DNA of 45,851 nt from an uncultured Saprospiraceae bacterium (GTDB lineage Bacteria; Bacteroidota; Bacteroidia; Chitinophagales; Saprospiraceae). Positions 18,393 to 26,613 of the stretch are shown piece by piece. The notes under the pieces were generated by a model that saw only the letters and a list, made by a program, of their open reading frames with translations, searched no databases and was not told the DNA's origin. How positions within the stretch are numbered: position 1 is the first letter of the stretch; every line of letters begins with the position of its first letter. A program made the position numbers and the translations under genes. The stretch lies in the NCBI GenBank assembly GCA_937995755.1, contig CALKJD010000003.1, forward strand, positions 1 through 45,851, written 5' to 3'.

Positions 18393-20225
18393 ATGAAGAA
18401 TATTTACAGTTTAGTACTTTTAGTAATGCTGTCGTTTACAGTGGCTGAGGCAGCAACAATAACTTGGAATGGTGCAGCAGGCAATAGTGACTGGCATGTT
18501 GCTGGTAATTGGATAGGAGGGGTAAAGCCAGGACCTGCGGATTACGCATATATTAGTGGTGCATATACGGTCAATATATCTACATCTGAAAGTATTCAGC
18601 ACATAAGAATAGTTAATGCTATTCTTAATATTACCGCCTCAGGTGAATTGAATTGTGATGGAGCTACGGCTCCTGGAATTTGGGCTCAGGGGGATGTTAA
18701 TAATATGGGAACAATTAATATTTCTAATGTGACTAATTTCCCAGGAATTCAGTTGACCAATAAATCATTTGTCAATGATGGTACTCTTGTAATTGATGGG
18801 GTTTCGAAAGAAGGTGTCTGGTTAACAGCTAGTGCAGTATTTGACAATAATGGTAATATATCTACAAATAATATAGGAACACATGGTTTGCACGTGGGAG
18901 CGACTACATGTACATTTAATAATAACAGTGGAGCGATTCTAAATATTGGAAATCTTGGAGCAGTGAGCTCAAGAGGTATTTTTAATTCAGGTACTATTGT
19001 ATCTAGCAGCGGTGCAACTATAAATATCGATAATACATCTTTAGCAGCGATTCAAACCAGTGGTACTTCAATGTTTACTAATGGAGGAATGTTATCCATC
19101 GGAGTAAATACAGCATGTGCAAATCATGGTATTAATAACGCGGGTAGTTTTGTAAATACAGGAAATTGTACTATTGAAGATATTGCATTCAGTGCTGTAT
19201 TGAACGCAGACGGATCATCATTTGATAATAGTGGAACCTTGTCAATTACTGACGATGGTAGTTTAGCTTTTAATAATCCAGGCACGGGTACTTTTACCAA
19301 TTCAGGAATCATCGAGGGGGAAGGAATATTCACTATCTCTTCTAGTATTTTTACGAATACAGGAACAATTGCTCCGGGTTTTTCTCCTGGTACTCAGACG
19401 TATCAAGGTGGATTTTCTAACGGAACTTTAGAAATTGAATTAGCTTCAGCTACAGACTTTGACGAATTGGTATTTAGTGGAGGAGGAAGTTCAGATTTTG
19501 CGATCGGAGGTACTCTTAATGTAAGCTTACTCGGTGGGTATACGCCAGCGATTGGAGAGACATTCAAGATAGTTACATCTACTCCAGGTTATACTGGGAC
19601 ATTTGCAAGTATTAGTTATCCTACCGCTTCGACTGAATGGAAAATTGACTACAATTCTTCTGATATCACGATAGAGTATTTAGGTATTGTTTTGCCAGTA
19701 AACCTTATAGATTTCAAGGCTATTGCTAAAGGTGAAATGATTGTATTGGAATGGTCCACAGCACAGGAGCAGAATAGCGAAGGCTATACATTACAAAGAA
19801 GTAATGATGCAAAATTATGGAGTGACATGGCATGGATAGATAGTAAGCAATCAAACGCTTCCAATATCCAGAAGTATGCGTATCTCGACCAATCACCGAT
19901 GTCTGGCATGAATTACTACCGATTAATTCAAAAGGATGTAGATGGTAAAGTGACTTTCTTACCCGTAGCTTCGGCTACAATAAATGAGGCAGTAGACGTT
20001 GTGGTGGAACTGTATCCTAATCCTGTAGCTAATTTATTAAATATAAAATCCCAAAATATTGATGATATCAGGAGTATTAAAATATATAATGCCGCTGGTA
20101 TGCAAATGGATGTTGTAAGAGTAAACGTATCTTCGATAGATATATCAGCATTTCCAGTTGGTCAGTATTGGGTGGAAGTACAATCTAATGCTAGTACCAA
20201 AACGTACTCTATAATAAAAAGGTAA
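18393..20225 (+). CDS. Secreted adhesin-like beta-helix protein with T9SS sorting domain
   Basis: The ATG at 18393 gives 610 residues and a signal peptide ending at AEA. An upstream in-frame TTG at 18384 would add three residues and is less likely. The mature N-terminus starts with TITWNGAAGNSDWHVAGNW, a module seen at the front of many Bacteroidota surface proteins. The middle has FTNxG and NNGNI repeats typical of autotransporter-like beta-helices, ending in IAPGFSPGTQTYQGG. The C-terminal part (about 430-610) begins LPVNLIDFKA and contains ELYPNPVANLLNI, the type A sorting domain of the type IX system. It has no catalytic signature. Inside a glycosidase operon it is likely a surface glycan-binding or scaffold protein, which is inference. 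Confidence 0.82.
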   Translation: MKNIYSLVLLVMLSFTVAEAATITWNGAAGNSDWHVAGNWIGGVKPGPADYAYISGAYTVNISTSESIQHIRIVNAILNITASGELNCDGATAPGIWAQGDVNNMGTINISNVTNFPGIQLTNKSFVNDGTLVIDGVSKEGVWLTASAVFDNNGNISTNNIGTHGLHVGATTCTFNNNSGAILNIGNLGAVSSRGIFNSGTIVSSSGATINIDNTSLAAIQTSGTSMFTNGGMLSIGVNTACANHGINNAGSFVNTGNCTIEDIAFSAVLNADGSSFDNSGTLSITDDGSLAFNNPGTGTFTNSGIIEGEGIFTISSSIFTNTGTIAPGFSPGTQTYQGGFSNGTLEIELASATDFDELVFSGGGSSDFAIGGTLNVSLLGGYTPAIGETFKIVTSTPGYTGTFASISYPTASTEWKIDYNSSDITIEYLGIVLPVNLIDFKAIAKGEMIVLEWSTAQEQNSEGYTLQRSNDAKLWSDMAWIDSKQSNASNIQKYAYLDQSPMSGMNYYRLIQKDVDGKVTFLPVASATINEAVDVVVELYPNPVANLLNIKSQNIDDIRSIKIYNAAGMQMDVVRVNVSSIDISAFPVGQYWVEVQSNASTKTYSIIKR

Positions 20226-20233
20226 AATAGTCA

Positions 20234-21997
20234 ATGAAAATAGTTCTCTATATATCGTTATTCATAAGCTTTGGTATTCAGATGTCTGCACAAAATGTGG
20301 AGATTAGAAATTATCAACAGAACCAAATATTGACACCATTTCGGTTACCTCTGCCTCAGGTAGTTACGGAGAGGGTAGATCTAGATAATGATGGTGACCC
20401 AGACGTACTTAAAGCGACTCTCCCAGATGGCACTAAAGTGTTATGGATTGATGATGATGACGATATGAAAGCTAGTGACCTAGAAGGTGATACGGATAGT
20501 GATTGTGTCATGATTGATTTAAATGGTGATGGAGCATACGGCGGAGAGAAGGACCTTATAGTGGATTGGGCAGATGAGAATTTGGATGGTCAAGCAGATT
20601 TGCAGTTCATAGTTGACAATGGTTATAAAAATAAAAGCGGAAAGTGGGAAAGTCATTTCATCGTTTTTTTTGATGATGATCAAGATGGTGTATTTAGTTA
20701 TATCAATTGGGATCATTTTAAATTTGAAGGATGGGACAAAAGCGGACAGGCCAATTTTTTTGCGGATTATAATGGCATGAGTAAGATGTTGAAAGTGCAT
20801 ATTACCTCATGGAATATTGCCAACTTAGAATACAACTGGGAGAACCCTTTTTTATATTTTGATGAAGATGGAGATGGCCTTACTGAGATGGCTATTAGAG
20901 TTGTAGATGAGCCGATTAATATTGAAGATCAAAATAAGGACTTAGAGGCATGGCAGTTCAGTAAGAAGGCAAGTTTGGTACAGATGACTTGGGATTTGGA
21001 TAATGACACAGCGCCATCAAACGAACAAGATTTTGACTTGAGTTTGAAGTTTATGGGGAAAGGGTTTGACTACAGTAATCAAGTCCATAAGTTTAATAAT
21101 ATTGGAGGTCTATCGGATTCTGATTATTTGTTCGACGATCCTCGATGGAGGCATTTGAATCATTTAGTTTTTCCTGATCATGATAGTACAAAACTATTAA
21201 CCTATAAGGAGGAAAATTGGGAGCAATGCTGGATGGTATTTGATGAAGATGATGATTGTCATAGATGGGAACGCGTAGAATTTTATGAACCAAAGGATCC
21301 ATATCTCGTAGGTAGTAAAAATGGAGGACTAGATCATAATCCACAAGCGGATGTTGCAGGTGATAGAGGAGAATGGGATCTCGATTTTTCAGGTAAAGGT
21401 AAGATGTATATATCGCCTTTAGATTGTAGGATTCATTTGTTTGGGGCCGAAGAAGGCTATTGGCGGATAGATCAGAATGCTACATATTATCAAGGCTGGC
21501 AAGGTTGGAGAGGACCTAATCTTCAGCCTGAAGATTTTGCTAGAACAGAACCAACCATATTTGGAATTGTCCATTACGAAGATACTGATCAAAATGGATA
21601 TATGGATCAGATCAGCTTTGATATGGATGGAGATAAGAAATATGAAGAAGTAGTCTCTCTAATAGCATTAGGAGTTCAAGATGATGCCCTCTTGTATGAC
21701 TACGGTACGATGGAATATAAGGACATGACAGCCATGTATAGTTTGATGGCAAATGAGATGTGGAAGAATGCATTAGTTGGAGTACAAGTGGCTCAGTCTT
21801 TAGGACTTAACACGAGTTGGTACAGTGTATTGATGGCTCCAAAATCATTGAGAGAAAAGTATAATAATGGATATTGGTTGTCTTATTATATCTATAAAGA
21901 TATCAAGGAATATGATAGACAGATGAATGGAGGTCAGAAGCTAAAGCAAATACAGAAAGCGTACTTTTCTTCTAACTGGAATATGATGATAAAATAA
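20234..21997 (+). CDS. Secreted Asp-rich protein of unrecognised family (candidate lyase or binding protein)
   Basis: This 587-residue protein begins with a signal peptide (cleavage near QMSAQ). I do not recognise its family. It has several calcium-binding-like acidic loops: DLDNDGDPD at 49-57, DDDQDG at 147-152, DEDGDG at 210-215, DTDQNG at 450-455 and DMDGD at 463-467. Aromatic-rich segments include CRIHLFGAEEGYWRID at 398-412 and YYQGWQGWRGP at 418-428. The repeated acidic loops recall FG-GAP/VCBS-type beta-propellers, and beta-propeller rhamnose-uronate lyases are known (for example the PL42 and GH145 families), so a role in cleaving rhamnose-uronate linkages is possible but only a guess. 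It lies 8 bp after the T9SS protein gene, so it is surely co-transcribed with the rhamnosidase and GH2 genes. No sorting domain is seen, so it is probably periplasmic. Confidence 0.8.
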   Translation: MKIVLYISLFISFGIQMSAQNVEIRNYQQNQILTPFRLPLPQVVTERVDLDNDGDPDVLKATLPDGTKVLWIDDDDDMKASDLEGDTDSDCVMIDLNGDGAYGGEKDLIVDWADENLDGQADLQFIVDNGYKNKSGKWESHFIVFFDDDQDGVFSYINWDHFKFEGWDKSGQANFFADYNGMSKMLKVHITSWNIANLEYNWENPFLYFDEDGDGLTEMAIRVVDEPINIEDQNKDLEAWQFSKKASLVQMTWDLDNDTAPSNEQDFDLSLKFMGKGFDYSNQVHKFNNIGGLSDSDYLFDDPRWRHLNHLVFPDHDSTKLLTYKEENWEQCWMVFDEDDDCHRWERVEFYEPKDPYLVGSKNGGLDHNPQADVAGDRGEWDLDFSGKGKMYISPLDCRIHLFGAEEGYWRIDQNATYYQGWQGWRGPNLQPEDFARTEPTIFGIVHYEDTDQNGYMDQISFDMDGDKKYEEVVSLIALGVQDDALLYDYGTMEYKDMTAMYSLMANEMWKNALVGVQVAQSLGLNTSWYSVLMAPKSLREKYNNGYWLSYYIYKDIKEYDRQMNGGQKLKQIQKAYFSSNWNMMIK

Positions 21998-22060
21998 GAC
22001 AGAATTAATATTCTGAAATTGATCCTTAAAAAATACAATTGAGAACTAAAGTAAAAGAGT

Positions 22061-22885
22061 ATGAGATACAAACTGACAGACAATGAAATAGGCTCTTACA
22101 GAAAAAATGGATTCCTAATAGTGGATGATTTTCTTGATGCTAATGAGCTTCAGACATGGCGTGATGCTGTGGACAATGCAGTAGAAAATAGAAAAGGAAG
22201 GAAATTTCCTCATTCAGAACTCAAGTCTGGAGAAGCGGATGGAATTAATAAAGATGCTGCATATTTCGGAAACGTATTTGTTCAAATTATCAACTTATGG
22301 CAATCTGATGAGAAGATGAAAGAACTGATGTTTGATAAAAGGCTAGGAGAAATGGCAACTACGCTCTCTCAATCAGAAGGTATACGTATCTGGCATGATC
22401 AATCTTTGATAAAGCAACCATGGGCTAATCCAACATCATGGCATTTAGATACTCCTTTTTGGTCATTTGACAGTAGAGAAGCTTTAAGTATTTGGGTCGC
22501 ATTAGATGATGTTACTTTACAAAATGGCTGTCTCTATTTTATGGATGGATCACATGAGCATACTGAGCTCAAAGAGCCTGGAATCGGTTCTAATATGGGT
22601 GAAATATTTAAAGAGTACCCAGCTTACAGTAAGCAGAGCCCAACGGCTTCTGTCATTAAAGCAGGGAGTTGTTCATTTCATAATGGATTGTGCTTGCATG
22701 CCGCAGGACCTAATATGACTCCTGGTGTACGTAGAGCAATGACATGTGCCTATATGCCTGATGGTTCAGTATTCAATGGTAAGCAAAATGTACTTCCAGA
22801 TGAATATTTCAACTCATTAAAAGTAGGAGATCTACTAAATAACGAAGATCAAAATCCATTGATCTATCACAAAAGTTGGGATTAA
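22061..22885 (+). CDS. PhyH-family Fe(II)/2-oxoglutarate dioxygenase
   Basis: This 274-residue cytoplasmic protein matches the phytanoyl-CoA dioxygenase family. The N-terminus has the typical YRKNGFLIVDDFLD segment (13-25). The iron-binding triad is His128 and Asp130 in SWHLDTPFW plus the distal His213 in GLCLHAAGP, and Arg224 or Arg225 (GVRRAM) would bind 2-oxoglutarate. Such enzymes hydroxylate or oxidatively demethylate small molecules. The substrate is unknown. It is separated by 63 bp from the gene before and is followed by a creatininase-family gene after 9 bp. Its place in a rhamnosidase/RhaT operon suggests a modified sugar, for instance an O-methylated rhamnose, but nothing in the sequence proves this. 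Confidence 0.88.
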   Translation: MRYKLTDNEIGSYRKNGFLIVDDFLDANELQTWRDAVDNAVENRKGRKFPHSELKSGEADGINKDAAYFGNVFVQIINLWQSDEKMKELMFDKRLGEMATTLSQSEGIRIWHDQSLIKQPWANPTSWHLDTPFWSFDSREALSIWVALDDVTLQNGCLYFMDGSHEHTELKEPGIGSNMGEIFKEYPAYSKQSPTASVIKAGSCSFHNGLCLHAAGPNMTPGVRRAMTCAYMPDGSVFNGKQNVLPDEYFNSLKVGDLLNNEDQNPLIYHKSWD

Positions 22886-22894
22886 TAATCAAGT

Positions 22895-23608
22895 ATGGAA
22901 AATAAACCATGGGGATTATATGAAACGATGATACCCACGCAAATAGAAGATGTGCTGAATAGTACTCCAATAGCCTATATCCCTTGGGGAGCATTAGAGT
23001 ATCATAGCTATCATAATCCTGTAGGACTTGATGGTATCAAGGCTCATGGCTTATGTGTTGACCTTGCTAAAGAAGTAGGTGGTGTTGTATTGCCTCCTAT
23101 TTATCAAGCGGCGAATCTAATTAAGTCATATCCTGGAGTTGATTTTAAAATGCATTCGATAGAGTTTTCTGAAGGTTTGATCAGATTGACTTGTCAGGAA
23201 TATTTTCAACAATTAGTTGAGACTGGTTTTAAAGTTGTGGTTTGCCTCACTGGACATGCTGGAGAACCGCATATCGATATTTTGAAAGAAGTGGCGAAGG
23301 AGTTTAGTGAGAAGTATCCTCATCATCGCTTTTGGTCTTTGGCAGAGTTTGATGTGCTATCGGATGATCTTTTGGTTGCAAATCACTCTGCATTGGGAGA
23401 GACATCTTTACAGCTACATTATGCACCAGAGACAGTACATCAGGAATTGCTACCTAAGGATAGGGAAATCACTTTAGTAGAAGATGGCGTAGCAGGCCAA
23501 GATCCAAGATTAGCTGATGCGACAAGAGGAGCATTAATAGCAGAGACATTTGTGTCTAATGCAAGTAAGGAGATAGCTTCTTTACTGAAGAGTGTAAAAG
23601 ATCAATAG
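22895..23608 (+). CDS. Creatininase-family amidohydrolase
   Basis: This 237-residue protein belongs to the creatininase/MftE family of metal-dependent amidohydrolases. Family residues seen are Glu35 and His37 in WGALEYHSYH, Asp46 in GLDGIKAHG, His121 in LTGHAGEP and Glu169 in LGETSL. In creatininase itself the metal ligands are Glu34, His36, Asp45, His120 and Glu122, so four align with a one-residue shift, while the fifth falls in a changed GHAGE context. Members hydrolyse cyclic or linear amide bonds. No obvious amide-bearing substrate is known for a rhamnose pathway. It lies between the dioxygenase (9 bp) and an aldo/keto reductase (23 bp) and may act on the same compound. The family call is sound; the function is unknown. 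Confidence 0.85.
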   Translation: MENKPWGLYETMIPTQIEDVLNSTPIAYIPWGALEYHSYHNPVGLDGIKAHGLCVDLAKEVGGVVLPPIYQAANLIKSYPGVDFKMHSIEFSEGLIRLTCQEYFQQLVETGFKVVVCLTGHAGEPHIDILKEVAKEFSEKYPHHRFWSLAEFDVLSDDLLVANHSALGETSLQLHYAPETVHQELLPKDREITLVEDGVAGQDPRLADATRGALIAETFVSNASKEIASLLKSVKDQ

Positions 23609-23631
23609 ACAAAATAATATAAAATATAAAA

Positions 23632-24594
23632 ATGAATTATAGAAAGTTAGGAAGAACAGGAATAGAAGTTAGTGAGATTGGATTAGGGACTTGGGCTTTT
23701 GGTAATAATGTCTATGGAGGAGTACCAGAAAGCGAAGGAATAAATACGATACATGCCGCCATTGATCAAGGAATAAATTTATTTGATACTGCTCCTCAAT
23801 ATGGAACAAAAGAACAAGATGGTGTCGCGGAAATCGTACTTGGTAAAGCATTGGTCAATAAACGAGATAAGGTAATAGTACAATCTAAGTTTGGAAGAAA
23901 TTTCACTATTGAAAATGGAGCGCCTCAATTTTATAAAAAGAGAATAATAGCTTCTGTAGAAGAAAGTCTAACTAGGCTTCAAACAGATTACTTAGATGTT
24001 CTTTTTTTTCATTCGCCTTTTCATGAAAGTGAAATTCATGATGATGTGTGGGAAGGCGTAGAGCAAGTAGTTAAGGATGGAAAGGTTCGTTTCATAGGGC
24101 ATTCCATTTCAGAGTTTCATGCCACTGAGCAATTGGCAAGAAAGTGGGCCGCAGAGAACAAGATTGATGTCATCCAAGTAGTCATTAGTCTTATGAACAG
24201 AGAGTCAGAACAGCTGATAGAAGATTTAAGTAAATATCCTATTGGTATAGTAGCAAGAGAATGTCTAGCTAATGGCTTTTTAGCAGGCGTATTTGATCGT
24301 AATACTAAATTTAAAGAAGGTACGCTCAATGCAAGATATTCGCAGGAAGAACTGAATGAAAGGCTAGACCAAGTGGATGCCTTCAAATTTTTGAAAAGAG
24401 GGTCAATAGATCATATGGCAACTGCTGCACTTCGATGGGTTTTGGATCAGAAAGGTGTTTCTACGGTGCTTACTGGTGCGAAGAATATCCCAGAGATGAT
24501 GGGAGCTGTAGCAGCATCAGATGCGCTACCATATACGCAAGAAGAACTAGCGAGAGCCAAAGAGCTACTCAAGAGAAATTTTGAGGCTGCCTAG
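23632..24594 (+). CDS. Aldo/keto reductase
   Basis: This 320-residue cytoplasmic protein is a typical aldo/keto reductase. The catalytic tetrad is Asp52 and Tyr57 (LFDTAPQYG), Lys86 (VIVQSKFG) and His127 (LFFHSPF). The NADPH-binding end appears as TVLTGAKNIPEM late in the protein. Related bacterial proteins act on aldose sugars or sugar-derived aldehydes, for example as L-fucose or galactose dehydrogenases or L-glyceraldehyde reductases. In this operon, just before rhaT, a role in turning over an aldose or lactaldehyde-like product is plausible. Direct oxidation of rhamnose is another option, since a phosphorylating route already exists at 2057-8040. Confidence 0.88.
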   Translation: MNYRKLGRTGIEVSEIGLGTWAFGNNVYGGVPESEGINTIHAAIDQGINLFDTAPQYGTKEQDGVAEIVLGKALVNKRDKVIVQSKFGRNFTIENGAPQFYKKRIIASVEESLTRLQTDYLDVLFFHSPFHESEIHDDVWEGVEQVVKDGKVRFIGHSISEFHATEQLARKWAAENKIDVIQVVISLMNRESEQLIEDLSKYPIGIVARECLANGFLAGVFDRNTKFKEGTLNARYSQEELNERLDQVDAFKFLKRGSIDHMATAALRWVLDQKGVSTVLTGAKNIPEMMGAVAASDALPYTQEELARAKELLKRNFEAA

Positions 24595-24623
24595 TATTTT
24601 TTAGACCAATTTAAATTTACATT

Positions 24624-25673
24624 ATGGGAGCATTGTTGGGAGTATTGTTTCATGCCATCGGTGGATTTGCCGCAGGTAGTTTTTATTTGCCATTCAAAAT
24701 AGTGAAAGGATGGAAATGGGAATCTGCCTGGCTAGTCCTAGGCTTTGCGGCTTGGGTACTTTCTCCTTTTCTGTTTGCATATTTTACGGTGCCTGATTTG
24801 TGGAATGTTTTGATGGCTACAGATACAAATACAAAGATTTGGACATTTTTATTTGGTGTCTTGTGGGGTATTGGTGGATTGACATTCGGACTCTCTATGA
24901 GATACTTAGGTATATCTTTAGGTATGACCGTTGCGCTTGGATTTTGCACCGCGTTTGGTACATTGATCCCTCCTATATACGGTGGTACATTTGGTGAGTT
25001 GTTGGCCTCTGGATCTGGACAGATTACCATGTTGGGCATTGTTGTATGTCTAGCAGCAATAGCTATAGTAGGCCTGGCAGGAATGAAGAAAGAGAAAGAA
25101 GAATTGGAAGCTGGTGTTACGAATGAGGCGGTAGTGGAGTTTGATCTGAAAAAAGGATTGATGGTAGCAGTGATCTCAGGAATACTATCGGCTTGTTTTG
25201 CTTTTGGATTAGAGGCTGGCGGACCGATCGCGGAGATAGCTTTTAATTCTGGAACCAAAGAGATCTTTAAAAACAATGCAGTACTAGTGTGGATACTTTG
25301 GGGAGGTATTGCCACTAATGGTATCTATACATTATTCCTGAATTGGAAGAATGGCAGCGCTAGTGATTATACCGATACTAGTTTACCATTGAGTAAAAAC
25401 TATTTCTGGGCGATGCTTGGAGGATTGACTTGGTATCTGCAATTTTTCTTTTATGGAATGGGAACTACTATGCTAGGCGAAAAATATGAATTTGCTAGTT
25501 GGTCGATTCATATGGCTTTTATCATTTTGTTCAGTAATGTATGGGGAATATATTTTGATGAATGGAAAGGTGCCTCAGCTAAAACGAAAAGAATACTAGG
25601 ACTAGGATTAGGGATTATTATGATTTCTATCTTGTTAATCGGACTAGCAGATTCTATTTCTAATTTTTTCTAA
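24624..25673 (+). CDS. rhaT: L-rhamnose/proton symporter
   Basis: This 349-residue inner-membrane protein matches the RhaT family in length (E. coli RhaT is 344 residues) and in pattern. It has about ten hydrophobic segments, the opening GVLFHAIGGFAAGSFYLPFK, and GLTFGLSMRYLGISLGM in the third and fourth segments. It would bring L-rhamnose across the inner membrane with a proton. It lies 29 bp after the aldo/keto reductase and 11 bp before an esterase gene, near the end of the plus-strand operon. It feeds the RhaI-RhaB-RhaD route encoded on the other strand to the left. No sequence feature suggests another substrate, though methylated or oxidised rhamnose derivatives cannot be ruled out. Confidence 0.92.
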   Translation: MGALLGVLFHAIGGFAAGSFYLPFKIVKGWKWESAWLVLGFAAWVLSPFLFAYFTVPDLWNVLMATDTNTKIWTFLFGVLWGIGGLTFGLSMRYLGISLGMTVALGFCTAFGTLIPPIYGGTFGELLASGSGQITMLGIVVCLAAIAIVGLAGMKKEKEELEAGVTNEAVVEFDLKKGLMVAVISGILSACFAFGLEAGGPIAEIAFNSGTKEIFKNNAVLVWILWGGIATNGIYTLFLNWKNGSASDYTDTSLPLSKNYFWAMLGGLTWYLQFFFYGMGTTMLGEKYEFASWSIHMAFIILFSNVWGIYFDEWKGASAKTKRILGLGLGIIMISILLIGLADSISNFF

Positions 25674-25684
25674 ATTATTGAGTG

Positions 25685-26554
25685 ATGGATCTGCGTAAAA
25701 TTGTCTTTGTACTTTTTTGTTTATTGTATACTACGCTAGTAATGGCTCAAGTCGGCGATAAGATCTTTCTCTATGAAGGACAACAAGAGGATGATAGTCC
25801 GTGTATATATGTCAATCTTGTAAAATCTAATGATGTGCTACCAACTGTGCTAGTAATGCCAGGAGGTGGTTATCATATACTAGCCATGGGACATGAAGGC
25901 GAGGCTATTGTCAAATGGTTTTTGGAGCGTGGTGTACATGCGATTATATTGCAATATTCATTAGGTCAGTTTGATGGATCAGGAAATAAGCATCCACAAA
26001 TGATCAATGATGCTCAAAGAGCAATGCGTATCATAAGGCAAAATGCAGCGAAATGGAAGGTAAACCCAGATATGATAGCAGTGATGGGTTTCTCTGCTGG
26101 AGGACATCTCGCATCGACTTTGGCGACACACTCTGATAGTGGTAATGTAGCTGCTGAAGATCCTATAGAAAAGCAAAGTTGTACTCCTAATCTGTGTATA
26201 CTTTCTTATCCAGTTATTATGATGGAGGGAGAAGATACGCATTGGGGATCACGGAGATTTCTATTAGGGCCAACACCAAGATTAGAAGATGTCAAAGAGC
26301 TATCTAATGAGAAGCAGGTAAGTGTAATTACTCCACCTACTATTTTATTTCATACGAGTGATGATCCTGTAGTGCCAGTAGAGAATAGTATCAATTATTA
26401 TCTGGCATTGCGTAAGCAAGGGATACCAGCGGAGATGCATGTTTTCGAACATGGAGCACATGGCGTCGGTCTTATTGTAGATGACTATGGCCTCGCTCAA
26501 TGGGAAGGTCTGTTAGAAAATTGGCTAGTAAGATGGAAGTGGATAAAAAAGTAG
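25685..26554 (+). CDS. Secreted alpha/beta-hydrolase, probable carbohydrate esterase
   Basis: The ATG at 25685 (preferred to an in-frame GTG at 25682) gives 289 residues with a signal peptide ending near VMAQ. The oxyanion segment VMPGGGYHILAMGHEGE and the nucleophile motif GFSAGGHLA (Ser137) mark it as a BD-FAE/acetyl-xylan-esterase-like hydrolase. The acid lies in HTSDDPVVP (Asp226 or Asp227) and the base in FEHGAHGVGL (His256 or His259). It probably removes acetyl groups from oligosaccharides in the periplasm. It is the last gene of the GH78-RhaT operon and is followed by a strong hairpin. A second, unrelated esterase at 29037-31004 fits with an acetylated substrate. Confidence 0.88.
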   Translation: MDLRKIVFVLFCLLYTTLVMAQVGDKIFLYEGQQEDDSPCIYVNLVKSNDVLPTVLVMPGGGYHILAMGHEGEAIVKWFLERGVHAIILQYSLGQFDGSGNKHPQMINDAQRAMRIIRQNAAKWKVNPDMIAVMGFSAGGHLASTLATHSDSGNVAAEDPIEKQSCTPNLCILSYPVIMMEGEDTHWGSRRFLLGPTPRLEDVKELSNEKQVSVITPPTILFHTSDDPVVPVENSINYYLALRKQGIPAEMHVFEHGAHGVGLIVDDYGLAQWEGLLENWLVRWKWIKK

Positions 26555-26567
26555 AGATAAGAAAAAT

Positions 26568-26606
26568 GTAACTACTCAGATTGATGTTCATTATCCGAGT
26601 AGTTAC
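26568..26606. terminator. Bidirectional terminator between convergent operons
   Basis: GTAACTACTC at 26568-26577 pairs perfectly with GAGTAGTTAC at 26597-26606, with partial inner pairing. The region lies between the stop of the plus-strand esterase and the stop of the minus-strand DUF4861 gene. On the minus strand the stem is followed by a T-rich run (complement of 26560-26567), and on the plus strand by TATATGTTT. Confidence 0.8.
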
Positions 26607-26613
26607 TATATGT

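Noticed and set aside
22000..22015. Small hairpin CAGAAT-TAAT-ATTCTG before the dioxygenase gene.
   Set aside because: The stem is only 6 bp and AT-rich, with no clear T tract after it, so I do not call it a terminator. It leaves open that the operon is split here.
24683..25315. A 210-residue open frame on the minus strand opposite rhaT.
   Set aside because: It lies wholly antisense to a well-supported membrane protein gene. Its Pro/Asn/Ala/Ile-rich composition is what a reversed hydrophobic coding sequence gives, and it matches no family.
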